A DNA stretch of 5,385 bases from Pseudomonadota bacterium (GCA_023433855.1 JAEYTV010000109.1:1-5385); one strand, 5' to 3'; numbered from the stretch's first letter, positions 1-5,385 are shown. Numbers and translations: made by a program. The notes: a model not told the origin generated them from the sequence alone.

Positions 1-377
1 GAGGGAAGCACGGCCGCCACGCCGTGAAGCACGCCCTTGATGTTCACGTCCACCATCCGGTCCCAGTCGTCGGTCTTGAGCGCCGACAGCATGGAACTCG
101 GCATCAGGCCGGCATTGAGAAAGATGACGTCGATGCGACCGAAGCGATCCTTGGCGAGTTTCGCGATGGCGGCGTTTTCTTCCGGCCTCGTAACGTCCAG
201 TTCCTGGTAGGCCGCCTGCCCGCCCGCTTTCGCGATCTCGTCCGCGATCTCCTTCAGCCTGTCCTCGCGCCGCGCCCCGAGAACGACCTTTGCCCCCTTC
301 GTCGCCAGGAGCTTCGCCGTTGCCTCGCCGATCCCCGACGACGCGCCGGTGATGATTACGACCTTGTCCTTGATCAC
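1..377 (-). CDS. Short-chain dehydrogenase/reductase (SDR), C-terminus beyond left edge
   Basis: This is the N-terminal 125 residues of a classical SDR, an NAD(P)-dependent oxidoreductase acting on an alcohol or carbonyl substrate in the cytoplasm. Seen directly: the Rossmann cofactor motif TGASSGIG at residues 10-17, an Arg-Arg pair at 36-37 after beta-strand 2 (a feature usually favouring NADP(H)), an acidic LDV at 60-62 that contacts the adenine, the LNAG motif at 87-90, and the structural Asn of DVNIKG at 112. The catalytic Ser-Tyr-Lys lie outside the window. I chose the GTG start at 377 because GGAGG sits 7 bases upstream and the Rossmann strand begins at once (VIKDKVVIITGA). The ATG ten bases before the RBS-start gap is out of frame and ends in a TGA overlapping the GTG. 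The gene starts 28 bp after the cupin gene on the same strand, so the two are probably one transcript. The substrate cannot be told from this fragment. Confidence 0.95.
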   Translation of the reverse strand, partial: MIKDKVVIITGASSGIGEATAKLLATKGAKVVLGARREDRLKEIADEIAKAGGQAAYQELDVTRPEENAAIAKLAKDRFGRIDVIFLNAGLMPSSMLSALKTDDWDRMVDVNIKGVLHGVAAVLP

Positions 378-405
378 GTCGATACCTCCATCCCGGGACG
401 GGCCC

Positions 406-801
406 TCAGGCGCCGTATTGCTCGTCCGAAACCTTCTCCATCCAGTCGACGACCTTGCCGTTTTCGACCTCCTGAACCGCGATATGCGTCATGGCCGTCT
501 CCGGCGCTGCTCCGTGCCAGTGCTTTTCCCCGGGCTCGAAGAAGACGACGTCGCCTGGACCGATCTCCACGATCGGCTCGTCCCAGCGCTGGGCGCGGCC
601 GGATCCCGCCGTCACGACGATGGTCTGGCCGAGCGGATGCGTGTGCCAGGCGGTGCGGGCGCCGGGCTGGAAGGTGACGCTTGCACCCTGGACGCGATCG
701 GGAAACGCAGGATTGAAAAGCGTCTCGACCTCGACGGTGCCGGTAAACCAGTCTGCGGGTCCGGCGACTGAATGCCTGCCGCTGGCTCTGAAGATTTCCA
801 T
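406..801 (-). CDS. Cupin protein resembling Mn-dependent hydroxynitrile lyase (GtHNL type)
   Basis: A 131-residue single-domain cupin, a compact cytoplasmic beta-barrel metalloprotein. From memory, it closely matches the cupin hydroxynitrile lyase of Granulicella tundricola, with the same length and register. Seen directly: the first cupin motif with His53, His55 and Gln59 (in TAWHTHPLGQT), the second with His94 (in PGEKHWHGAAP), plus His96, His106 and Gln110. The first four are the Mn ligands of GtHNL and the other three are its active-site residues. Ala40 and Val42, which also line that pocket, are identical too. Known family members cleave or form (R)-cyanohydrins, but the natural role of such proteins is unclear, so the cellular substrate here is open. 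I preferred the ATG at 801, preceded by AGAAGGAGA, over the in-frame ATG at 900: the latter adds 33 residues unlike any cupin and lacks a ribosome binding site. It lies 174 bp downstream of the tautomerase gene and 28 bp upstream of the SDR gene. Confidence 0.94.
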   Translation of the reverse strand: MEIFRASGRHSVAGPADWFTGTVEVETLFNPAFPDRVQGASVTFQPGARTAWHTHPLGQTIVVTAGSGRAQRWDEPIVEIGPGDVVFFEPGEKHWHGAAPETAMTHIAVQEVENGKVVDWMEKVSDEQYGA

Positions 802-975
802 GATGCTCTCCTTCTGTTGGTCTGCGACTGCCTGCCTTCGCTGCCTCCAGAAAGAGAGCCCTGGCAGTCTCCATGATCGGTGTGGCGAAATTGGGTGCAT
901 GGACGCCTCACGTCAGCGGGCGACGTCGTATCCGCAACGGTCGAGGTGCCGTGCCGCAAAGGCTCTCGGCCCTGC

Positions 976-1191
976 CTAGGGCGTCTTCGTCGCCTGCTGC
1001 TCCCACAGTTCCGTGAGAGACAGCCCTTTCCTGCCCCAGTTGTCGGTATCCACTTCATCGATCACGACGAAGATGTATTCCGGGTTGCGGCCGAGTTCCT
1101 CGACGAGGACCTCGGTCATCCGGCGAATGACGGCACGCTTCTGCTCCACGCTTGCTACGCCCTTGGCGACTTCCACTTTGACATACGGCAC
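976..1191 (-). CDS. 4-oxalocrotonate tautomerase family protein, GTG start
   Basis: A 71-residue protein of the tautomerase superfamily: small beta-alpha-beta subunits that assemble as oligomers and use an N-terminal proline as base. Seen directly: Pro2, which becomes residue 1 after Met removal, followed by a beta strand (YVKVEVAKG), an amphipathic helix (about 14-33), a second strand (IFVVIDEV, 40-47) and the DTDNWG turn with Trp52. Aligned by eye with Pseudomonas 4-OT, the two substrate-binding arginines (Arg11 and Arg39) are replaced by Val12 and Phe41, and Phe50 by Trp52. It is therefore unlikely to be a true 4-oxalocrotonate tautomerase and is nearer to PptA-like or uncharacterised members. 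The GTG at 1191 is the start: it places Pro directly after fMet and lies 7 bases after a strong AGGAGG. The gene follows the alpha-glucosidase gene by 91 bp and precedes the cupin gene by 174 bp on the same strand. The substrate is unknown. Confidence 0.88.
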   Translation of the reverse strand: MPYVKVEVAKGVASVEQKRAVIRRMTEVLVEELGRNPEYIFVVIDEVDTDNWGRKGLSLTELWEQQATKTP

Positions 1192-1198
1192 GGGCTGT

Positions 1199-1220
1199 CC
1201 TCCTCACTCCATGAGCGAGG
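1199..1220 (-). promoter_or_regulatory. Strong RBS of the tautomerase gene, partly inside an 8-bp hairpin
   Basis: On the minus strand, AGGAGG (1199-1204) lies 7 bases before the GTG start at 1191 and decides that start. Immediately upstream, CCTCGCTC (1213-1220) can pair with GAGTGAGG (1202-1209) around a three-base ATG loop, giving an eight-base-pair RNA stem with one G-U pair. Its 3' arm overlaps the first three bases of the Shine-Dalgarno. The pairing is seen directly; any effect on translation is inference. Confidence 0.45.
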
Positions 1221-1282
1221 CAGCTTAACGGTCTGCACCTGCCCGGCGCAACGGAGAGTGGAGCAACCCGGCCACCTTCCCG

Positions 1283-2932
1283 TCACAGCCTTGCGCAGAA
1301 GACGTCGAGCGCCTGAAGCTTCACGACGCCCGCCTCGACCTTCGGAGCGAACCCGGGCATGGCGATCGGCAGGCCGTTCCGCATCCCGGCCGAAAGCGGA
1401 AAATCCTGCGCCTCGCGCGTCAGATTGAAGACGAAGAGTAGCTTTTCGCCACCTTTCTCCCGGACGAAGGCAAGCAGATCCTGATTGGTGTCGAGGAAGG
1501 TCATGTCGCCGTCGATCAACGGCGGATGGGCCTTGCGGAAGGCGAGAACCGCCCGGTACTGATGGAGGACCGACGTTTCGAGCCCCTCCTGCGCATCGAC
1601 GGCGCGCGTGATATGTTCGCTGGGCACCGGCAGCCATGTCCTGCTGCCGTCGGTAAAGCCACCGTGCTGCGCTTTCGCTTCCCATACCATCGGGGTCCGG
1701 CATCCGTCGCGACCCTTGAAGGCCGGCCAGAAGCGGATGCCATAAGGATCGCGAAGGTCTTCAAAGGCGAGTTCCGCCTCGGTCAGCCCGAGTTCCTCGC
1801 CCTGATAAAGGCAGATCGAGCCTCGCAGGACGGAAAGAAGCACGATCGACAGCTTTGCCACGCGATCCTGTTCCTCCGGCTTCTGGGAGAACCGCGTCAC
1901 GTGGCGCACCACGTCGTGATTGGAAAATGCCCAGCAGACCCAGCCATTGGTCACCGTTTCCGCGACCGTGGTCATCACCTTGCGAATATAGCCGGCGTCG
2001 AAGGCGGGCCCGAGGAAGTCGAAGGTGTAGCACATGTGGAGCTTGTCGTTGCCGGTCGTATAGAGCGCAAGCGTCGAAAGCGACCGCGGTCCGTCGCCCA
2101 CTTCACCCACCGTCGCCCTCCCCTCGTAGGAGTCGAGGAGCCCGCGCAGCCGCTTGAGGAACCCGATGTTTTCCGGCTGTGTCTTGTCATAGAGATGGTT
2201 TTGCATGGAATAAGGATTGGTATCGGTCTCCATGCCGGCCCCGTCCGTGTCGTAGACCATCGGCGGATTGTTGCGAAGCTGCTTGTCGTGGAAGTAGTAG
2301 TTGACGGTATCGAGGCGGAAGCCGTCGACACCGCGGTCCAGCCAGAAGCGCACCGCATCGAGCACAGCGTCCTGTACTTCCGGATTGTGGAAGTTGAGGT
2401 CGGGCTGCGCGATCAGGAAGTTGTGCATGTAATACTGCTTGCGCACGCCATCCCACTCCCAACCGGGTCCTCCGAAAATCGAGAGCCAGTTGGTGGGCGG
2501 CGTGCCGTCTGGCTTCGGATCGGCCCAGACATACCAGTCGGCCTTCGGGTTGGTCCGGCTCGAGCGGCTTTCGACGAACCAGGGGTGCCGGTCGGATGTG
2601 TGCGAGATCACCTGGTCGATGATCACCTTGAGGCCGAGCCGATGCGCTTCTTCCATCATCTCGTCGAAGTCGGCGAGCGTGCCGAACATGGGATCGACAT
2701 TGCAGTAGTCGGAGACATCGTAGCCCATGTCGGCCATCGGCGAACTGAAGAACGGAGAGAGCCAGATAGCGTCGACGCCAAGTGACGCGACGTGCCTGAG
2801 CCGGCGGGTGATGCCCTTGATGTCACCGATGCCGTCCGCGTTGGTGTCCTGGAAGGAACGGGGATAGATCTGGTAGATCACCGCGCCGCGCCACCAGTCC
2901 GGATCGACTGCCCTCACCGCTTCCGTCGCCAT
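1283..2932 (-). CDS. Alpha-glucosidase, GH13 family (AglA-like)
   Basis: A complete 549-residue retaining alpha-glucosidase that hydrolyses the terminal alpha-glucosyl bond of small saccharides such as sucrose, maltose or trehalose-type substrates. No signal peptide is seen, so it should act in the cytoplasm on imported sugars. Seen directly: the N-terminal WWRGAVIYQIYPRSF (13-27), GYDVSDY (70-76), conserved region I as DQVISHTS (106-113), region II as GFRLDTVN with nucleophile Asp208, region III as GEVGD with acid/base Glu277, and region IV as FSNHD with transition-state stabiliser Asp340. A C-terminal beta domain follows. The layout matches GH13 subfamily 23 (Halomonas HaG, rhizobial AglA), and the length is normal for it. 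ATG at 2932 is preferred because AAGGAG lies 9 bases upstream; an in-frame extension to 3175 would run into the divergent kinase gene and has no homologous look. Unlike the aglEFGAK cluster of Ensifer meliloti, no ABC transporter gene adjoins it here. Confidence 0.96.
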   Translation of the reverse strand: MATEAVRAVDPDWWRGAVIYQIYPRSFQDTNADGIGDIKGITRRLRHVASLGVDAIWLSPFFSSPMADMGYDVSDYCNVDPMFGTLADFDEMMEEAHRLGLKVIIDQVISHTSDRHPWFVESRSSRTNPKADWYVWADPKPDGTPPTNWLSIFGGPGWEWDGVRKQYYMHNFLIAQPDLNFHNPEVQDAVLDAVRFWLDRGVDGFRLDTVNYYFHDKQLRNNPPMVYDTDGAGMETDTNPYSMQNHLYDKTQPENIGFLKRLRGLLDSYEGRATVGEVGDGPRSLSTLALYTTGNDKLHMCYTFDFLGPAFDAGYIRKVMTTVAETVTNGWVCWAFSNHDVVRHVTRFSQKPEEQDRVAKLSIVLLSVLRGSICLYQGEELGLTEAELAFEDLRDPYGIRFWPAFKGRDGCRTPMVWEAKAQHGGFTDGSRTWLPVPSEHITRAVDAQEGLETSVLHQYRAVLAFRKAHPPLIDGDMTFLDTNQDLLAFVREKGGEKLLFVFNLTREAQDFPLSAGMRNGLPIAMPGFAPKVEAGVVKLQALDVFCARL

Positions 2933-2951
2933 GCCTCGACTCTCCTTGCTG

Positions 2952-2994
2952 TTTTTACCCAGCCCCAACCTAGTGTGGCGGGAATAAAAGACAA
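2952..2994 (-). promoter_or_regulatory. Possible alpha-glucosidase promoter overlapping an imperfect dyad
   Basis: The 145-bp region between the divergent alpha-glucosidase and KDG kinase genes (2933-3077) holds an imperfect inverted repeat: TTTTTACCCAGCC (2952-2964) against GGCGGGAATAAAA (2977-2989), 9 of 13 positions paired around 12 bases. On the minus strand a weak sigma-70-like pair overlaps it: TTGTCT (2989-2994) and TAGGTT (2967-2972), 16 bases apart, which would give a leader of about 28 bases before the ATG at 2932. A regulator bound to the dyad could cover this promoter. I found no convincing promoter for the kinase on the plus strand. The -10 match is only 3 of 6, so this is a candidate only. 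Confidence 0.22.
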
Positions 2995-3077
2995 CGCAGG
3001 ACAAGGCCTTATGATCGATCTTGCCAGCCGGCCCACTTCGGCCTATCCGACAGTCCGAAGCAACCGAGGAACCGGAC

Positions 3078-3992
3078 ATGGGCGGGCACCTTCTTTCAGT
3101 CGGAGAATGCATGGTGGAGCTGTCGCAGGCAGGCGAAGGCCTGCTGCGCAAGGGCTTTGCCGGCGACACCTTCAATACCGCCTGGTATGCGCGCGCCTGC
3201 CTGCCTGCCGAATGGTCGGTGGATTATTTCACCGCCGTCGGCGACGACCCCCTATCGACGGAAATGCTGACCATGATGAAGGAGGCCGGTGTCGGCACCG
3301 GCTACATACGTCGGATCAAGGGCAAGACCCCCGGCCTCTATCTCATCACCCTGAAGGACGGAGAACGCACCTTCAGCTACTGGCGCGATACCGCCGCAGC
3401 CCGAAAGCTTGCCGATGACCCCGACCGTCTGCGAACAGCCGTCGAGGCAGCCGACGTCGTTTATTTCTCCGGCATTACCCTCGCCATCCTTGCACCCGAG
3501 GCGGTCGAGACGCTTCTTTCGGAACTTCGCCGCGCCAAGGTTGCCGGCAGGACGGTGGCTTTCGACCCCAACATCCGGCCGCGCCTCTGGTCGAGCAGCG
3601 AGATCATGCTGCGGACCATCGAGGCTGGCGCCCGCGCCGCCAATCTGGTGTTGCCGAGCTTCGACGACGAGACCACCCACTTCGGCGACGCCACCGTTGC
3701 CGATACGATCGCCCGCTATCATGGCCTCGGGGTCGAGAACGTCGTCGTCAAGAACGGTGCCGACGGAGCCACGCTGAGCTTTCGCGGCAGCGATCCTGTC
3801 CATGTCCCGGCGGTGCCCACGCCAAGCATCCTTGATACCACAAGCGCCGGCGACAGCTTCAACGGCGCCTTTTTGTCGCGGCTGGTGCGTGGTGTGGCCC
3901 CAGCAGAGGCCGCAGCCTATGGGGCTCGGGTGGCATCCGTGGTGATCGGCCACCACGGGGCGCTGATCAGTCCCGCCTTGCTGCCGGGATAG
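3078..3992 (+). CDS. kdgK: 2-keto-3-deoxygluconate kinase (PfkB family)
   Basis: A complete 304-residue PfkB/ribokinase-family sugar kinase. The likely reaction is ATP-dependent phosphorylation of 2-keto-3-deoxygluconate to KDPG, which KDPG aldolase then splits in the Entner-Doudoroff route. Seen directly: the N-terminal SVGECMVEL strand (7-15), a sugar-binding AGDTFNTA (28-35), the GERTFSYWRD block with Tyr101 and Arg103, DPNIRPRLW (163-171) with Arg167, and the PfkB signature DTTSAGDSFNG (253-263) containing catalytic base Asp259 and the anion-hole SAGD. The YWR and NxRPRLW blocks are typical of KDG kinases rather than fructokinases or ribokinases, and the arginines correspond to those that bind the KDG carboxylate. 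ATG at 3078 follows GAGGA by 7 bases; an upstream in-frame TTG at 3021 adds 19 residues with no family support. It is divergent from the alpha-glucosidase gene and convergent with the OsmC gene. A related 2-keto sugar acid as substrate cannot be excluded. Confidence 0.92.
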   Translation: MGGHLLSVGECMVELSQAGEGLLRKGFAGDTFNTAWYARACLPAEWSVDYFTAVGDDPLSTEMLTMMKEAGVGTGYIRRIKGKTPGLYLITLKDGERTFSYWRDTAAARKLADDPDRLRTAVEAADVVYFSGITLAILAPEAVETLLSELRRAKVAGRTVAFDPNIRPRLWSSSEIMLRTIEAGARAANLVLPSFDDETTHFGDATVADTIARYHGLGVENVVVKNGADGATLSFRGSDPVHVPAVPTPSILDTTSAGDSFNGAFLSRLVRGVAPAEAAAYGARVASVVIGHHGALISPALLPG

Positions 3993-4040
3993 GCGGTTCC
4001 GAGCGAATCCCCGGGGTCCGTCTCACGCGTCCGCCCGAGG

Positions 4041-4052
4041 TCCGCCGGCGGA
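4041..4052. repeat. 12-bp perfect palindrome between convergent genes
   Basis: TCCGCCGGCGGA is perfectly self-complementary and ends at the stop codon of the OsmC gene; an 8-bp CCCCGGGG palindrome lies at 4009-4016. Both fall in the 60-bp gap where the kdgK and OsmC transcripts converge. As RNA the longer one makes only a short stem, extended by G-C and G-U pairs to 4039-4054, and no T-run follows it in the kdgK direction. It is a poor intrinsic terminator by the usual criteria, though it may contribute to transcript ends. No other terminator is visible here. Confidence 0.3.
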
Positions 4053-4454
4053 TCAGGACAGAAAAGACACCGGAAATCCGCGGCTGACCGAATTTGCAAC
4101 GGTGCAGATGGCGCGAGCGCGCTCGATGACCGCGCCGGTATCCACGCCCTCGCCGGAAGTGCAGGTCACCTCGAGATCGGCCCGCGTCACAGTAAGCGGC
4201 GTACCCTCCATTTCCAGGGTGACGCGAACCGCGATATCGACAAGCTCGACACCCATGTCATGGGCCGCATATCGCAGGTCGTTGCAGAAGCAGCCGCCGA
4301 TCGCCAGGGCAAGCAGTTGTGCTCCGTTGAAGCCGAGGCCCTGCCCTCCCGCCTTCCCTTCGGCCCGGTCGCCAACCAGCGTGTGGCTGCCTGCCCACCC
4401 CAGGGCCGCTTCCGTCCCGTTCACATTGCGCAGTTCCACCACCGAGGAGACCAT
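4053..4454 (-). CDS. OsmC/Ohr-family peroxiredoxin-like protein
   Basis: A complete 133-residue protein of the OsmC/Ohr family, cytoplasmic homodimers whose characterised members reduce organic hydroperoxides through a cysteine pair. Seen directly: the central helix LLALAIGGCFCNDLRY (47-62), with Cys55 at the position of the peroxidatic Cys of E. coli OsmC, and the C-terminal helix ARAICTVANSV (113-123), with Cys117 at the resolving Cys position (CTVAN in place of the usual CPVS). Two extra cysteines, Cys57 and Cys98, are present. The length is at the short end for the family (about 135-145). The ATG at 4454 follows AAGGA by 6 bases; a TTG two codons upstream is unlikely. It converges on kdgK across 60 bp and is divergent from the glycosyltransferase gene. 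Substrate preference (fatty-acid hydroperoxides, peroxide or something else) cannot be read from the sequence, and many OsmC paralogues are uncharacterised. Confidence 0.92.
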   Translation of the reverse strand: MVSSVVELRNVNGTEAALGWAGSHTLVGDRAEGKAGGQGLGFNGAQLLALAIGGCFCNDLRYAAHDMGVELVDIAVRVTLEMEGTPLTVTRADLEVTCTSGEGVDTGAVIERARAICTVANSVSRGFPVSFLS

Positions 4455-4496
4455 GAGCAATCCTTCCTGACCGTCGCTGGATACTTGACCCCGCCG

Positions 4497-4525
4497 ATGA
4501 TCTCACCGACGGCTGCGACGTTCAA
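4497..4525 (-). promoter_or_regulatory. Candidate sigma-70 promoter of the OsmC gene
   Basis: On the minus strand TTGAAC (4520-4525) and GATCAT (4497-4502) are separated by exactly 17 bases, each matching 4 of 6 consensus positions. Transcription would start near 4490, leaving a leader of about 36 bases before the ATG at 4454, which carries AAGGA. Spacing and placement are good but the hexamers are only moderate, and no regulator site such as an OhrR operator is evident. Confidence 0.35.
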
Positions 4526-4540
4526 CTGCGGTAATCGGCG

Positions 4541-4558
4541 TCTTCATGCTGCTGTTAC
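4541..4558 (+). promoter_or_regulatory. Degenerate Pho-box-like repeat upstream of the glycosyltransferase gene
   Basis: TCTTCAT-GCTG-CTGTTAC has two seven-base halves in 11-bp phase, as in a PhoB site (CTGTCAT-N4-CTGTCAC). The second half matches 6 of 7, the first 4 of 7. Ten bases downstream lies GATAGA (4569-4574), a weak -10 (3 of 6), with no -35 at the usual distance, as expected of an activator-dependent promoter. It would give a leader of about 55 bases. The match is partial and could be chance. Confidence 0.2.
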
Positions 4559-4635
4559 AAACGTCGCCGATAGAGAAGCGAACGATCCCCTGCATCCGAG
4601 TCGGATTGCGGATCGCCAATCGGGCTGGGTCACAC

Positions 4636-5385
4636 ATGACCAGAATCACCATCGTTACCGATGCCTGGTACCCTCAGGTGAACGGCGTCGTCCGCTCGAT
4701 CGAGAGCACCAACCGCGAGCTCGCCCGCATGGGTATCGATGTGATGATGGTCACGCCGCAGGATTTCCCGAACATTGCCTGCCCCACCTATCCCGAGATT
4801 CGGCTGTCGATCGCCGGTTTCGGCAAGGTCGCCGCTGCGATCGAAGCGACGCAACCAACAGCGGTGCATGTCGCGACGGAAGGCCCTCTCGGTGTTCTCG
4901 CGCGGCGCTGGTGTCTCAAGAACCGCGTCCCGTTCTCGACAAGTTACCATACCCGCTTTCCCGAATATGTGGCTGCCCGTTTTCCCGTTCCGCTGCCCTG
5001 GCTGCAGGCCTTCGTGCGCTGGTTCCACAATGCCGGCAACGGATGCATGGTCGCCACTGCCAGCCTGGAACGGGAACTCCTGAAGCTCGGCATCAGGAAC
5101 CTGCTCCGCTGGAGCCGCGGCATCGACCAGACCGTCTTCCACCCCATGGAGCTTGACGAACGCCCGTTCAACCTGACGCGGCCGATCTTCATGACGGTCG
5201 GCCGGGTGGCAGTCGAGAAGAACCTTCCGGCCTTCCTGGATCTCGATCTTCCGGGCTCCAAGGTGGTGGTCGGCGACGGCCCGGCACGCGCCGATCTGGA
5301 GAGACGTTATCCGGACGTCCTTTTTACAGGCATGAAGGCCGGCAACGATCTCGCGCGCGCCTATGCCCAGGCCGACGTCTTCGTC
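4636..5385 (+). CDS. Glycosyltransferase family 4 protein, C-terminus beyond right edge
   Basis: This is the first 250 residues of a GT-B fold, retaining GT4-type glycosyltransferase, with no stop before the window ends. Seen directly: an N-terminal Rossmann strand and acceptor loop TRITIVTDAWYPQVNG (2-17), the SYHTRFPEY block (103-111, His105), a membrane-proximal aromatic/basic stretch (LPWLQAFVRWFH, about 119-130), the RGIDQTVFHP segment that opens the donor domain, GRVAVEKN (189-196) with donor-phosphate residues Arg190 and Lys195, and VGDGP (212-216). This set is typical of the MgtA/Sqd2-like branch, whose members move hexoses from a nucleotide sugar to lipid or carbohydrate acceptors at the cytoplasmic face of the inner membrane. 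Donor and acceptor are not determinable here. The ATG at 4636 opens directly into the conserved N-terminal strand, but no good Shine-Dalgarno precedes it; only a weak GGGCTGGG lies upstream. It is divergent from the OsmC gene with 181 bp between. Confidence 0.92.
   Translation, partial: MTRITIVTDAWYPQVNGVVRSIESTNRELARMGIDVMMVTPQDFPNIACPTYPEIRLSIAGFGKVAAAIEATQPTAVHVATEGPLGVLARRWCLKNRVPFSTSYHTRFPEYVAARFPVPLPWLQAFVRWFHNAGNGCMVATASLERELLKLGIRNLLRWSRGIDQTVFHPMELDERPFNLTRPIFMTVGRVAVEKNLPAFLDLDLPGSKVVVGDGPARADLERRYPDVLFTGMKAGNDLARAYAQADVFV

Noticed and set aside
24..677. A 217-codon open frame on the plus strand opposite the SDR and cupin genes
   Set aside because: An Arg/Pro-rich shadow of two clearly recognisable minus-strand proteins.
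841..867. Stem CTGCC/GGCAG between the tautomerase and cupin genes as an attenuator or terminator
   Set aside because: Only five pairs plus two across a bulge, with no T-run; such stems are common in this base composition.
802..900. Upstream in-frame ATG at 900 for the cupin, adding 33 residues
   Set aside because: No Shine-Dalgarno precedes it, while AGAAGGAGA precedes the ATG at 801, which also matches the N-terminus of GtHNL.
1526..2785. A 419-codon open frame on the plus strand, antisense to the alpha-glucosidase gene
   Set aside because: The minus-strand frame carries all the GH13 catalytic motifs. The plus-strand product has no recognisable domain and is a typical long shadow frame in GC-rich DNA.
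2933..3175. N-terminal extension of the alpha-glucosidase to 3175
   Set aside because: The added 81 residues overlap the divergent kdgK coding region and do not look like a GH13 N-terminus or a signal peptide.
3252..3956. A 234-codon open frame on the minus strand, antisense to kdgK
   Set aside because: It is low in recognisable motifs and lies wholly within a well-supported PfkB kinase gene.
3993..4052. Intrinsic terminator for kdgK in the 60-bp convergent gap
   Set aside because: The palindromes are short and no T-tract follows, so I list only the palindrome and do not call a terminator.
4484..4489. CTTGAC on the plus strand, a perfect rhizobial -35 hexamer, as a promoter for the glycosyltransferase
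   Set aside because: No AT-containing -10 hexamer occurs at 16-18 bases downstream; the sequence there is GC-rich (CGACGG).
4260..5156. A 298-codon open frame on the plus strand spanning the OsmC gene, the intergenic region and the start of the glycosyltransferase
   Set aside because: It crosses two real genes and their promoter region, its product is rich in Arg, Pro and His with no domain, and it has no ribosome binding site.

Overview
The window looks like a chromosomal segment from a GC-rich alphaproteobacterium, most likely of the Rhizobiaceae (Rhizobium, Agrobacterium or Ensifer type). This is inferred from the GC-rich codon usage and from the rhizobial look of the alpha-glucosidase, KDG kinase and glycosyltransferase proteins; no rRNA or other firm taxonomic marker is present. 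I recognise seven protein genes, five complete and two cut by the window edges. I see no tRNA, rRNA, CRISPR array, insertion sequence or phage gene.

Left block (1-1191, minus strand), in transcription order: a 4-oxalocrotonate-tautomerase-like protein, a small single-domain cupin very close in sequence to the manganese-dependent hydroxynitrile lyase of Granulicella tundricola, and a classical short-chain dehydrogenase/reductase (SDR) that runs off the left edge. The cupin and SDR genes are only 28 bp apart and are probably co-transcribed. The set looks like a small-molecule conversion or detoxification module. Its substrate is unknown. This is the least ordinary part of the window.

Middle block (1283-3992): a complete GH13 (subfamily-23-like) alpha-glucosidase on the minus strand is divergent from a complete 2-keto-3-deoxygluconate kinase on the plus strand, across a 145-bp shared intergenic region. 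The first releases glucose from alpha-glucosides. The second feeds KDG into the Entner-Doudoroff route as KDPG, so the pair fits sugar catabolism as rhizobia carry it out.

Right block (4053-5385): an OsmC/Ohr-family thiol peroxidase-like protein (minus strand) converges on the kinase gene. It is divergent from a GT4-type glycosyltransferase (plus strand) that runs off the right edge. The 181-bp region between them holds a plausible sigma-70 promoter for the OsmC gene and a degenerate Pho-box-like repeat in front of the glycosyltransferase. Both regulatory calls are weak and made by eye.

I did not find an overtly new system. The best leads are the tautomerase/cupin/SDR cluster with its conserved hydroxynitrile-lyase active site, a hairpin over the tautomerase ribosome binding site, and the possible phosphate-starvation control of the glycosyltransferase.
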